This document shows, in pieces, positions 23,036 to 35,082 of a DNA stretch of 64,000 bases. A program made the translations under genes and the position numbers. Under the pieces are notes generated by a model. It did no database searches and was not told where the DNA came from. It worked only from the letters and a program-made list of their open reading frames with translations. Position 1 is the first letter of the stretch. Each line of letters opens with the position of its first letter. Source of the stretch: Marasmius tenuissimus (Eukaryota > Basidiomycota > Agaricomycetes > Agaricales > Marasmiaceae); contig JAQOTA010000047.1 of the NCBI GenBank assembly GCA_029532415.1, forward strand, positions 682,001 through 746,000, read 5' to 3'.

Positions 23036-24465
23036 ATGCCCTATTCTGTGTTAATCATACCACTCATCGGGCTCCTTGGATCCTCCATTATGCCGCGGGC
23101 TACAGCACAATCTTCAGCCGAGTGTCAGCCACGATATGAGTGGATGAGCAATAAGCATGGATCGACGCCTTGTGCACTATTTCGTGATTTAATCATATAC
23201 GCAGGTTGTTCAACTCCAGGTAACCGTCCGTTGTCTTCATCCTCATTATAAGGGTCCCATCAGCCGAGTTTTAGACGGAACTATACCCCCCCTCAGGGAG
23301 GGATATCATTACGACCCGCCGAAATCGCAAGATGCCAGTCGCTGCTCATGGTATGTGTGCACAAATGAATTACCTCCCATTCTCGCCGCCTCACTTACTA
23401 CACAAGCTCTTGGGCTGTCTACAATCTACAGAGTGCTTGTGCCGTCTGCCAGGAACGCCCAACTGGGGTAACTACGTGAGGATGGTAGCGCCATAAGTCG
23501 TTCGCAATTTTTGATGCAGTATCATCTTCCCGTAGATGGAACTCCTATAAGGCAGAGTGTACCGAGATTTGGTTGACCCCAGACAATACGTGAGTGCATG
23601 CCTACTACCTCAAGACAAAACAGTGCTGAACATCATTGGTACCGATATACTGTATCAGGTATTGGCCCTCCGATCGTCATCTCGCAAATAACCAGACCAT
23701 CCCTGCGTATGCGGGCACTAATCGTGAGTTGTCCTTCCGGTGGTCATCGAGGATGTAAATGCTCAGGAAGTGACTTTTGGGATCAAAGCCACGAATTGGA
23801 CTAGTCACATATTCAACTTGGCAGAAGCTAAACATATATACGACCAGAGTCAGTTGAAAGTTTGGGCCCTGTTTCGTCACATTGGCATGTGTACTCACAC
23901 CGTCCTAGAACTTCCTGATCTCGATAGCACTGGGCCGATATCTGCACCAACTGAAGCGCTTCCGGAAGAAAAGAAGGACAAACCTCCTGTCGGACCCATT
24001 GCAGGAGGCATAGCCGGGGGGATCGTTCTTTTCGCCGGATTGAATGCGGTCCTCTGTGTTTGTATACGACGTCGACGTCGGAAAACTCATGGACATGAAT
24101 CCGAGATCATGTATCCCAATCTGACCGTAGAACCTGGACCGGTAGACCACATTCAACCGTACACTCTGATGGATTCCGACAACGCCCCCTCCGCTTTCCT
24201 TTCCAAATTAAAAGGACTTGTTACCAACCGCGAGGAATCAGAGGATAGAACTCAACGTCTCGGGGAGACTGAGGCAGAAGGTGCAGATGGCGGGTGTGGA
24301 CCCGAGGATGAGCCCGAGATACAGCCACCTGCTTATAGTCTCTACCCCGCCCCCAACGAAACAACACGGTCTTCGCATGAGACGCCGAACAGTCGCCCGC
24401 CACCCAACCGACATCGTTCGGTGCTACGAAGTGTTGGAAGTGAGGAAGGGATGGATGTCGCGTAG
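23036..24465 (+). CDS. Single-pass membrane protein, Cys-rich ectodomain (paralog 4 of 4, short tail)
   Basis: ATG 23036 begins a signal peptide (MPYSVLIIPLIGLLGSSIM). The ectodomain reads CQPRYEWMSNKHGSTPC, GTIPPLREGYHYDPP, CSWAVYNLQSACAVCQ, WNSYKAECTEIWL, a YWPSDRH segment and NPTNWTSHIFNLAEA. A linker LPEEKKDKPPVGPIAGG leads into the transmembrane helix GGIAGGIVLFAGLNAVLCV, followed by CIRRRRRK. The tail is about 60 residues shorter than in paralogs 2 and 3. It lacks the FSQFGS block but keeps HIQPYTLMDSD, QPPAYSLYPAPNE and a terminal GMDVA. Exon phases match paralog 3, so the two are a tandem pair. The frame here is intact across the site where paralog 3 is shifted. Confidence 0.8.
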
Positions 24466-24719
24466 ATTCAGAAAGCCAATCACCATGTCGTCATGGTTCA
24501 GCTATCCTCGCCCTTGCAAATATCCCGTAACTAAACTGCAAGAAAAAGCGAAAGTTTCTTTTCATGAACCCAATCTATGCGGTAGACATGCTAGCCAGAC
24601 ATCCACAAAGATGTCAAGTATTGTCCATGAGTTATTGTGCGGGAGTACTGGTACAGAAGATGCATGAGCAAAACAAAGCCCGATAAAAATACATATAACC
24701 TCGCTGTCACTCGAGGCCA
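24466..24719. terminator. Convergent 3' region of membrane paralog 4 and PUT1
   Basis: About 250 bp between two convergent stops. It includes the block (24616-24700) that recurs next to the relic at 22226-22312. No gene is seen; the transcripts presumably terminate here. Confidence 0.4.
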
Positions 24720-26805
24720 TTATCCAAATAACTTTCCGAGTATTGCCCTCTTTGCCCGGATACGTTCTTCCCTTGCAGTTCCATTTTCGAGAACTGACTT
24801 GTTCTCTATCGCTCTTCGGCTCAGATAGGGCATCACCTCCGATAGCGCGCCATACGGAACATACCTGGTCAAAGGCATGAGTCAGTGAGTACCAAGTTTG
24901 AGATCAAAAACTCACTTGATGATCATGGGGGCACTCGACTTCGTCCGCCTGACAAGATAGTTCGACAAAGCATCATTCATTCCGTACAGCTGACCCATCG
25001 TCAACCTCTCCGTAACATCATCACCAAGGACGACAACGCTCTCCTTCTCCCCTTCAACCCTCTCTTCTTGAGCAATACCGTGTCCAACGAGCTCACTCAG
25101 AATCAACCGACTGCTAGTCCAGTTATGCGTTCCAAAGAGAACCCCGATTGATTGTTCCTCGCTCTTCGATTGAATGTCTTCCTTTATAGCTGCAATCAAC
25201 GTCTTCGCACATTCGTTGTAGCATTGATCGGTCTCTTGTTTCAACGACCACACAGGAGGTTGATCTTCGGGCGTGATACTGAGCGAGGATTTGCCAGCTT
25301 TCTTCGCCTCAAGCGCAGCGACTTCGTGAGGGTGGTATGCTCCTCGCACAAGCTTCACACCAAGGCTGTATCCGTTCTCCCGAGCATCCTTAAACGCCTC
25401 TTGTAGTTGTGACGGTGTTCTAGAGTTAATTCGATCAGCCCGAACCCCACGGAAAGTGAACTGTTGAATGAAAGATACCTTCGCAGATATGCTTGGAAAG
25501 TTCCGTATATGAGGGGTTGGACACTGGGAATGGTTACGTCGGTGGAGGTGGGGGCGCGATTGAATTCGCGCATAAGGGCAAGCTGCATCGCGTCTATAGC
25601 GGGTTGGTACCAACTAAAATGAAGTGTCATAAGCTTCTGTGTCATTACCGAAGCAAGTTCCGAAAACCTATGTCCATACCTGTATTCCGCATCGAGGATG
25701 ATCTTTACGCCTCGCTCTTGAGCGCGGGTACATATCCGACGAAGGTCCGAATAAAGTTCACGTAGGGCTACGATATCATCGTCGGTAAGTGGGCCACGGC
25801 GTGTCGGATTATGTTCGTGTAGCACGTCAAGGTCAGTCGAGCGAGGACATCCAGGGAATGGTACGGGTAATGGAGACCTCGTGTCTGTCAAATATTTGGA
25901 GAGGTTGATCAAAGATTGGGCTTCAGGTAATAGCGCAGTCTGTGTCCATCGTGAGTTCATCAATGACTCCGAAACCACATCATAATTGGCTCACCATCTT
26001 AACTGCGACCCAAGTTCTCCTCCCAGTTTGGGCTCCGCGAAGTACCTCGTCTTCGAAGTTGGCAGCGACGTCTATACACCTAATCATTTCGTTCACTATC
26101 CGTTTATGTATCGGTTCCGTGAGTTTCTTCTTGGAAGAATGGGCGGTAGCCTCCGATTCGTCCACTTCAATGGAATACGCGAAGAGAGCACCCTTATTGG
26201 ATGCACGAAGAGTGTGAAGTAACGGAACGGTTTCCAGAGCCGTATCGCCTCCTACAAACTGAACATGGGGACGAATCATATGAGTACCCCCGGTCCGCTG
26301 ATAAGGCTTCTTGTGAACCACGAACCTGATCGAAGAAGGTGATCCTGACTAGGGCTTCAGCGATAGTTCCGATAAGGGGCATGCTCGAGAACACCTGTAG
26401 TAGCGTAGGGGCGGAGTCTACCAATGCTGGTACCGAGCACATCGAATAGACAACATATGTCCGTACGAGAGTGCTCAGAGAGTCGGACGTCTTCCCACTG
26501 TCATCCTTATCTTCGTCATCGCCGCTATCTGCACGAACTGGTTCGGTGAAAGTGTTGAATGCACCAATGCCCAAGAGAAGGAGTAGGCCACCACCGAAGA
26601 TGCTTCGTGGCCGTCGCCAACTAGATCTCATTGCCACACCCGATGCTGACGAGGTTGTGCTTGCCCATCGTCGCCCAATGGTTGAACGTCCGGAATAGAT
26701 CCGACTCGTCCGAGAGGGTATGCTGGCGACTGGATATCGACATAGTGCTCGTAATTGAGGGGTCGCCTTCCTCACGGGTATTCTTGAGAATGCCAACGAG
26801 GACAT
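24720..26805 (-). CDS. PUT1: Proline dehydrogenase, mitochondrial
   Basis: The start at 26805 gives an Arg/Ser-rich mitochondrial presequence (MSSLAFSRIPVRKATPQLRA) and then a hydrophobic anchor, IFGGGLLLLLGIGAF. Spliced exons carry FDQ-FVGGDTALETVPLL, NKGALFAYSIEVDE, GVKIILDAEY, SWYQPAIDAMQLAL, TIPSVQPLIYGTFQAYLRR and YSLGVKLVRGAYHPHE. Further on come GVLFGTHNW and the FAD-domain end TMGQLYGMNDALS, with a final exon KYVPYGALSEVMPYL-SRRAIENKS. These match the PRODH barrel: KLVRGAY near the active site and the YG...PYL-RRA-EN motif for substrate binding. The enzyme is FAD-dependent, oxidises proline to pyrroline-5-carboxylate and passes electrons to the respiratory chain. Internal introns are about 50-65 bp. 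It is single copy here and not linked to a P5C dehydrogenase gene in the window. Confidence 0.93.
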
Positions 26806-28201
26806 GGTATATAGGAAGAGAGGTAGGCAAGGTGGAAGAAGATTGGCACGTGTGGCTGGATGATACAGGCGAGTTTATGTAGCTCTTCGGCAGGCCGCGG
26901 GGGTGCCAAGCGATATGGTAGCGGTCGGATGATAAGTTGGACGGACTGCCTCGGATTGCGGCCCTCCTGATGCTCTCCGGATCTTCGACAATAGGAGCCG
27001 TTTTGAGTCGTGCATTATATAGTCCCGATCGAATACGCGGTCACGAGTACCGCCTTGTCATTTCCCATGCCCCAGAGTCACGATCTTATCGACCCGTTAT
27101 TCTGAATCTATTGCAGTGGTCCGAACGAAATGCAAGGCCTGAGAATAGTTTGGGTATGGGGTCATTACTGTCGCTATAGCAGGCTGAGCTCACCTTGCGC
27201 ATCCTCGTAGCATATGTAGACCATACAGTAAAACAGGGAGATCGTTCGATCAAGTTAAAGGCATTGTTGTTCACTGAAACGCTACCAGGGTTGCGTAGTT
27301 GGCTATGGTAGAGATCCGAGAACACTGGACATGCTTCCCCGAAGAGTTTCCATGATATTGAGGTAGGCAAACATTTCGCTCATTCGTTCTGCGAGTTCAG
27401 TCAGTGACTTCAAGCTGATTTGTGAGCTAGAATACGCACAGCTGTTGCGACTCGGATGCAGGGTGAAAGACGTCGAAATTGGAAGTCTTGGACTGGTGAA
27501 CTGGGACGGTTGATTTCTAGGGCTCTTAGATGAGTCTCCTAGTTCTCAAATGTGTATGAAGGGCGTATAATTGTCGATGCCCGCTCCTGGGGAGCGGTAG
27601 GATGCTTAGCCGCTACCCAGCAATGCTGGGAGACAGTGATGATGGGGAGATTGAGGAAATACCTGGAAATACAAGCACCCACAACCCTGTGACTAGCCGT
27701 GAGACTATCACCCGTCACGAGCGCTTACTTATGATTCGAGCCTGACAACAGGTCTCCAAGGGTGGGCAGGCCCAGGGTTTGTCCGACACTTGTCCGATAC
27801 TTTATTTTCTCAATTCTTTCCGCATTTACCTTCCTCTTCATTCATGGGTATATGTATATCCATTCGACTTTCTTCTCACTGGATCTGAACTTCAAAAATA
27901 CTATCATCTCGCAACACTGTGGCCGGCCTCTCGGTCAAGAAGGGCTCTACCCTGAGAATTGAACATGAACGCCGCTGTCGGATTTGAACTTCAAAAGCAA
28001 GATAAAGTATATGTATTGAATTCTGGTGACATGACTTTCCTTACAATCTCAAAAGTGTCAACAGGAGAACTCAAGGGACTTAAGGGGGCTATAAGAAGTC
28101 TGACATGGGAGGAACCTCACAACTACAACATCTAACTCGCCCTCAAAAATCTCAAGTTCGAACCAATCTTGCACGTCGCTCCTTCGGACGGAGAGGGGGC
28201 T
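26806..28201. other. Intergenic region between PUT1 and the first Pth11-like gene
   Basis: About 1.4 kb without a supported gene. It holds the PUT1 promoter on minus and, on plus, a TATA-like gctataagaag at about 28088-28098 before the 28202 start. Bases 27915-28080 resemble 31745-31910 upstream of the next paralog (for example tcggtcaaga, tgacatgactt and caaaagtgtcaa), so the upstream flank belongs to the duplicated unit. Confidence 0.5.
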
Positions 28202-29599
28202 ATGGAAAGAAGCGCCATGGACCTGCCCAATCCGTTCGATACCCTATCTGGCCGAGGTGAGTCGAGCTTCCAATCTCAATTTCCGCATCCCGGAGACCGA
28301 TGAGTGGCATCTAGCAATCATAACGACCTTACACTCCTTAGCGATCCTTTTGACGATATATCGACTCTTTCGTCGCATCCGTATCAATCGGTTTTGGGGA
28401 GACGACTGGCTCGCTGCCTTGGCGTTGTTCCTGATGGGATTCTATGTTGCGGGTGATTGGATACGGTACAGCAAGAGTGCGTCGTCTTTGCTCTCGATTT
28501 GGTGAATGATCTGACGAATCATGAGGACAGTGAAATCCAATGGTCACAACGAGTCTTCCGATAATTCGCAATACGGTGTAGTTCTCCTCAGGATCAACAT
28601 GTCGTTGTCTCACGCCATAGTTTGGTGTGTGCTTTTGGTCCAGCTTCGGCCCCTCAAGCGCTCAAGGTTGATTTTACGCTCTTTGATTGCTGACTTAGGT
28701 GCTGTCGAGCTAGCCACGCCCTATCCGTATCGCGTATTCTCCCACCGGGACGACGCAGAACCATGTCTATAGTGCTCGCAATCTTTTGTTTAGTGGCTGG
28801 ATCTCTCTACGCCATTCTCGTGCAGACGTTGTGTACTTTGAATACTACCTGGACGCAAGGCGCTCCAAAAGGTACTCGCTATGTAAAATGCAAGGGAAGA
28901 GGGGCCCTCACGATCGCCGCCGGCACCAGTAGGTTATTGGACACAGTCGTTACGCTCAAGAACTCATAGCTTGTGTAGGTGACGTCCTATCGAACGTCTT
29001 TCTTGTCGCCCTTCCCCTTCATTGTCTATGGAGAGTATCAGATCTTCCACCAAAGGAACGAAGGCTGATCATGGTTCTGTTTGCGTCAACGATACTCACG
29101 CTCATTCCATCCGTGGTCCGGGCTGTATATGCCTACGAACAATCTCCCTTCGCTGTCACGTATACCATGAAGTTTCAGGTCTGCATCTCAGCATTTATCT
29201 TACTTATTCAATACACTAATGCACATAAAGGTGGCTACATCGCTCATGTTCTGCAACTTGGTGGTAGTAGCGACGCGCATCTACCAGATCTTGTTTCGCC
29301 GACGTGAGAGCGAGCCGTCAACAGGCACTGAATTATCGTCTCCCCATCCCACGATCATCCTCTCTAGTGCAACGCACGACACTCAAATTCACTCAAACGA
29401 TAGGCACCGTCGTCATATGGCCACCTCGACCTCTGCCAAGTCCGACCTCGTTGAGTTGACCCGAATCTCCGACATGTACTCGTTACGCACCAACGCCACA
29501 TCGCACAACACTCATATCACGCAAATCGAGCCTGCGCACCTCCGTGCGACCCGGATCGTGAGCTCAAGCTCAACATGCACCTCCAAGGGTCAGGGGTAA
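28202..29599 (+). CDS. Pth11/fungal-rhodopsin-like seven-transmembrane protein (paralog 1 of 3)
   Basis: ATG 28202 (a second in-frame ATG is at 28217). Exon 1 encodes MDLPNPFDTLSGR, and its intron ends at gcatctag before AIITTLHSLAILLTIY. Then come RLFRRIRINRFWGDDWLAA, NMSLSHAIVW, CCRASHALSVSRILPPGRRR, an extracellular GTRYVKCKG loop, FLVALPLHCLWRVSDLPPK and a long Ser/Thr tail ending STCTSKGQG. The R-x-R-x(3)-FWGDDW block after the second helix is typical of fungal Pth11-type/rhodopsin-domain proteins, whose best known member is a surface-cue sensor in Magnaporthe. About seven exons in phases identical to the 32057 and 41924 copies. Ligand unknown. The frame is intact. Confidence 0.8.
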
Positions 29600-29725
29600 A
29601 CCCAGACGCCATTCTGTGTGTGATGAAGTGGCCCCGATCGAGATCTCATGCTCCTTTTGCATTCAAGCCTTCCTGTAGACTATCAGTTGAGATCAAATAC
29701 CGCCGGGTTTTGTGTTAATATCGTA

Positions 29726-30628
29726 CTATAGGCCTTCACTTAGTTGGCCACTTGGGCTCCACACGGCTGTCACCGTGTTGTAGTAACTCAAAGCCAGTCA
29801 CATAGTGTACATTCAATCTATACCGACCTGTAGAAACCACCTGAGTGTGATTCAGCGAGTTTGGACCAGGGTGTGGTCGGAAAAAACCAGGAAAATCAAG
29901 AAATTACGTGATTTCTTAGCCGTCGCAGTAGTTCACTGAGGGAATTATTGTGCACTTCGTCTGTATATCTATCTCTAGAAGCTCAACATCAATAGATGTG
30001 CCTTCCAGCAAGACATATGAGCGGGTTACTCGTCACCATGGCCTATTTTCCTCCATATATGATAGAATTTCTGACGGCGTCTATTTTGTTCCCACGCTGT
30101 CTGCCACACTCACGAGGACCTATCTGGCTTATCACCCAGTCCCGTAGGCATCCAGACTACACAAATACCTATTTTAGCTGTTTATATAGCTTTATAGGAT
30201 CATATTAACTTCCCTGTGAGGCTCTAGTGTCAATCATGTCTGGTATTGGTCTGGGGCGGGCTCCCCACACAGGATGCCAGCGCATCACCAGTATCTAATA
30301 TCGGTATGTACTTGTAACATGTTTTTAACGCTCTTGAACCTTGAACTGCACCTAAATACATTGTTTTCGACCTATATTAGGGGCTGTAGTGGCCATCATC
30401 CGTGAATACTCACAACCGGCCAACTACCCCATTTTGCCGAAATTTGGACTCGCGTCAGCAAAGCAGTCATTTCTCGACCAGCACAACACCCAAGCTCATG
30501 AAACTCATATGGCATACACTTCAGATGTCCAAAAGTACTATCAAATCACTCACTGCCCAAGTGTAACTGAGTCTACCAAAATAACGGCGTCAAACCGCTT
30601 ACCTGGCCAACTTCCCGAAAATTATTAG
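29726..30628. mobile_element. 903-bp non-autonomous DNA transposon insertion (28-bp imperfect terminal inverted repeats, TA target duplication)
   Basis: The 3' flanks of the first and second Pth11-like genes align (29660-29725 with 33485-33551, then 30629 onward with 33550 onward: tatgtctttyctrtcyrtgcctaga), except for this block. The left end CTATAGGCCTTCACTT and the reverse complement of the right end, CTAATAATTTTCGGGA, share register, and both continue AGTTGGCCA at positions 17-25. TA lies on both sides (29724-29725 and 30629-30630), while the empty site has a single TA. TA duplication is typical of Tc1/mariner/pogo-type elements. No transposase frame is present, so mobilisation in trans is inferred. 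Confidence 0.78.
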
Positions 30629-32056
30629 TATGTCTTTTCTATCTATGCCTAGACTCTCAGGCAACTGACTCTTGGTAGTAAGGAACGAGAATGAATGTAA
30701 CATGCTACCACCGATCGACCAGAAGCGCCTCAACATGATAGGTGCCCAGTCTGCGCCACATACAACGAGGATGCTACCGCCGCCTCGTCCCGATGTAGAC
30801 AATGACAAGTAGCTTTTACCATTCAAAAGTTTCAGGGGTCAGCAGACCAATAGTATTGCCAGACGCTATTCAGCGCCTGGAGGTGCACTGGCGGAGTGTG
30901 AAAGATTGGCGGAATGGTGACTGGTCGCACATTGGTCGAGGTTGAGGAGAGCTGGGAAACTTAAGCCGCTCATGCCAAGCGTTCATCGAGGGCTCAGTGG
31001 GGTTGGTTGTACTCGCTCCTTTTCTATTCCCTTGCAACTCCGACTGCATTGTACTGTGTGGTATTTGAGGCATGTCTGTCGCGATGGCACGGAAAGCGTT
31101 GCAACCTCCATTGGTATACTGCCTCACTTTTTGTTGGTGTACAATTTACCCGCACAGAACGAAAATTCCTGTTGTCCCACCCCGTTTTATTTACCCTATC
31201 CAGACTCCACAGGCCCATTGGTGATTAGTTCCCGTACCGATGCTTGTGGGCGCGGCGGCCTGCGTCTTTGGGACCACAATTCCGTTTGGAGGAATGAGTT
31301 GCCAGGGTTCCTAAGCCATTTTTTAAGCTTTTAGCGTGTGTATGTAGAGCGCGTAAAAGTCATCAATGGCAAATCGATATGGCTGGGTGGGCACTACTTG
31401 TGCCGGTGAGCGGTACTTCGGACTTTGACATTGGCCAGCGGTCTCGAGTAAAGAGCTCGAGACTCGCAGTAGTGTAACAGGTCTGTCAACGAGCGCTGAA
31501 GCGCTGAAGTGTCGATTGACACTTTTCGGTTTGGGGGTCGGTTACAGGCGTCGGCTTGTTCAAGGCTCAGTGGACCGTGCGTGAGAATGTGGATGTGATT
31601 ATCGTCGAGCGCTGTCGAGCGCTTACGACCTATGGGGTCGTTCTTCGCCTTTCTACATCGAACTCCTACCTTCTCTGCGTTACAACGAACACACAGTCCC
31701 ACTCCCAGCTTCCCAATGTCTTTGAGTCCCGAACTATTACCGTGGTGAAACACGGCAGGCTCGGTCAAGAGGGCCAGTATCTACCCTGGGCATCCAACGC
31801 GCCGCAAGAGTGCCGCAAGGGCCGCCACTGTCGAATCAAAGTGAGAATACGTATTGATTGCTGAACGACATGACTTTTCTCGACATACATTCAAAAGTGT
31901 CAAGAAGAGTAACGCGAGGAAATTCACAAAGAAGTCCCCTGCAAGATATATAAGTAGAATAGCATATGGGAGCGGAGATTACCGTGCAGCCGCCCAAAAT
32001 TCGCCTACATATACAAACTTTGCACCCAGCCTTGGGTTTCAGGTGGACGAGAACAT
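30629..32056. other. Intergenic region upstream of the second Pth11-like gene
   Basis: The left part (30629-30750) is the displaced 3' flank of the first copy. The right part resembles the promoter region of the first copy and has a TATA-like gatatataag at about 31945-31954. A perfect 7-bp-stem hairpin, aagtgtcgattgacactt, lies at about 31506-31523. No gene is supported. Confidence 0.45.
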
Positions 32057-33423
32057 ATGGCAGACCTGCCCAGTCCTTTCGACATTCCGTCTGGTCGAGG
32101 TAAGCTCAGCTTTGAATCTCCTCTAAATCTGAACTGATGAAGGTATCTAGCTGTGATAACGACCTTCCATTCCTTAGCCATTCTTTTGACTATCTATCGG
32201 ATCTCTCATCGCATTCGTATTAAACGGTTTTGGGGGGACGATTGGCTCGTGTCTTTTGCGTTGTTCGTCATGGGATTCTATGTTGCGAGCGATTGGATAC
32301 GGCTCAGTCGTGCGTTGTCTCTACTCTCGGCTTCGTGGATCGGTCTGATGATTGGGAGGACAGTGAGATCAAATAGCAGTAATGAAGCTTCCGAGAAATC
32401 GGCGATCCTTCTCAAGGTCAACATGTCGCTGTCTCATTCCATAATCTGGTATGTAGTCTCGGTCTAGAACTTCAGCCTCTTCAGCATCGACTCACCTCAT
32501 TGACCGGATGGTCAGGTGTTGTCGAGCCAGTCTCGCCCTCTCCATAACGCGAATTCTCCCGCCGGGACGACGCAGAACCATGTCACTTTTGCTCGCGTTG
32601 ACGTGCCTGCTGCTTGGGTTTCTCTACGCCATTCTCGTGCAGACGGTATGTAGTATGACTGTGACCCAGACAACGGTAGCTACCAAAGGAGCCCGATTCA
32701 TTTCATGCAAAGGAGGGAGCACCCTTGCGGCTGCCATTGCCACCAGTGGGTTATTGGAGACATCTGTCTCGCTCGAGTACTGATCACTTTGCGTAGGCGA
32801 TATCGTATCGGGCATATTCCTCGTCGCCCTTCCACTTCATTGTATATGGAAAGCATCGGATATTGCAAAGACGGAAAGGAGGCTAATTCTGATCCTGTTC
32901 GCGTCAACAACAATCACGCTCATTCCGTCTGTGGCTCGGGTTGTATATAGCATCCACCAGTCTGCCTTTGCTCTCACATATACCTCAAAGCTGGAGGTTT
33001 GTGTCGCGGTTTCGTTTCGCTTTTTGCACTACACTGACACATATGAAGGTGGCAACATCACTTATAGTCTGCAACTTGGTGGTGGTAGTGACGCGCCTCT
33101 ACCAGGTCATATTCCGCCGACGAGACAGCGAGTCGCTGAGAGACGATGGGACTTCTTTCCCTCCCATAACAACTACTCACTCCGGCGTATCACAAACTCA
33201 GGATACACAAACGCGTCCAGAGGATGAGTCTGGGCGTCGTGGCCATATCTCACCCCCGTTCTTTGCCACGTCCAACTTCGCCGAGTTTACCCAATTCTCG
33301 GACATGTACTCGCTACGCACCGACGCCACCCCGCACGACACACTAATCACGCAAATTGAGGCTGCACACGTCTCCGAGGCTCAGTCGTTGACCTCGAGCC
33401 CGACATCCAAGGGCCAGGGGTGA
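32057..33423 (+). CDS. Pth11/fungal-rhodopsin-like seven-transmembrane protein (paralog 2 of 3)
   Basis: ATG 32057 gives MADLPSPFDIPSGR. The intron ends gtatctag and is followed by AVITTFHSLAILLTIYRISH and RIKRFWGDDWLVS. Later exons give NMSLSHSIIW, CCRASLALSITRILPPG, SLLLALTCLLLGFLYAILVQ, GARFISCKGGS, VARVVYSI and SLIVCNLVVVVTRLYQVIF. A Ser/Thr-rich cytoplasmic tail follows, ending TSKGQG. It is very close to the 28202 copy throughout, including introns and both flanks, so it is a recent tandem duplicate. All seven exons are open. Role as for its paralog: predicted membrane sensor-like protein with unknown ligand. Confidence 0.8.
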
Positions 33424-35082
33424 AACCAGTCATCGTTCCCTATGACGGAGTTGCCACCAATGGCCCAGATCTTGAATGTCCCGTTCCATTTGAGCCTTCC
33501 TGTAGACTATCATTTGGGACTAAACTCGGCGAGATCCTGGGGTGATACCGTATGTCTTTCCTGTCCGTGCCTAGACCCTCCAACTACTGACATTTCCTGT
33601 GAAGAAACGGGACTGAATGCACATATTGAATCCGACCTGCTGTTTGCTGACTGTGAACTTACAATGATACACGGACAATTGACTATGGATACGCCACAAA
33701 TAACGACGATGATCGCGTCCCAACGTTGCCATTGACAAAAGGATTGTACTCCCGAAAGTGCCCCTAGACCCCAGGGTTCCTGCCACTAGCCAGACATTAC
33801 TCGGCACAGAGAGGGGCTTGGGAAATTGTTGGCAGGTAACGCATATGTGGGATGGGCACGCAAAAGAGGCCGCCGTGTGCGCGAGGAATTGGTGGAATGA
33901 TTATTGTATCCTACATACTCTATAGTACTAGTATGACCTCCGGTATCATGGATGTGTATATACGCGTATCTGAATCAAGATATCTTCATATTATCAATCT
34001 ATGTACCCATCTTGTTGCCATAAGAACGAGGAAGATGCACGAATTCATTGAGAGTCATTCACTTCTGTGAATGGGGCTATGGTACTGTTTTCTTTTTCCG
34101 TTGAAAGGATTGTTAGTAACGCTGAATGCCATCTAAGAACGCGGTAGGATCGAGATTGTCAAAGCTGGGTTTCGCTGAGACTTGGGGCTCTCACGACTCC
34201 GATGATTCGCAGTAAGAGGTACTACCGACGGCTCGTGGAACCATTGCCATTAACAACGCTCTCTTTCCAAAATCCAGTTCCGCTGGACATTCATACATCT
34301 CTTCAACCACCGTCGTCATCGCGAGCACTCACACGATACTACCCGTGTTCAAGAGAGACTCCCCCGAGACTCCTTCGCCTTTTTGAAAGCGAGGAAACTG
34401 CCTGAAATCGCGGGTAGATCGCCAGGTTGAAAGTTTTCAGGCAGTGTAATGGTATGGAAGGAAATGTCCCGAAATTGTTCGTGTCGGGGAACTTCATCGT
34501 CTGGAGGTGACTTTGAGGCCATCTGAATCATATGCAGTACTTTCGTTTCTCTCTCGTTTCTATCTCTGTAGCGCTCTTAGACGTCGACCGTAGACTCTTC
34601 CTCTTGTATTAGCCCTCCCGATGCTAAACAAGTACCACATATCATCTTCGGTGTCCGTCTGAGCTGTCCTTGCCAGGGGGGGTGGTCGAACTATCGCTCC
34701 CTCGTTTGATGTGTTCCGAGAAGGGTAGGCTGGCGGTCCAAGTGGTACCCGTTACGAAGGACTTGAGGAAGAGCGTACTGGCAATTTTCGCGTTGAAAGT
34801 CCTTCGGTGTTTGCCGAAGGACTGCTCCAGGCCATCAGGCCTTCATGTAGCCAGGTTGCTCGAGGCTTACGTTCCGACATTGTGAGGGTGTGTGTATGAA
34901 GGGAATGATGCGTGGGGGATAAAAACATGCTACAAAGTATATAGAGGTACATGTAATTGGGCGGGCGACTGGTCAATCAACTCGCTCTGAGTCTGCTCGC
35001 CTTGACCTATACGCAAGGCCTGCTAAGTGCAACGTTGATTGTGAGCCACCGGAGCGGCTTAATGAGCGCATAGGCCTAGCAG
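33424..35082. other. Intergenic region; an unassigned 60-codon minus frame only
   Basis: About 1.65 kb. The left part is the 3' flank of the second Pth11-like copy and contains the empty site (about 33550) used to define the 29726-30628 insertion. A small minus frame at 34531-34349 (HEQFRDISFHTITLPENFQP) has protein-like texture but no known relatives. I do not call it a gene. The rest is featureless. Confidence 0.4.

Noticed and set aside
27560..27640. Short palindromes (ctcctggggag, ccagcaatgctgg)
   Set aside because: Isolated small inverted repeats in intergenic DNA with no terminator or element context.
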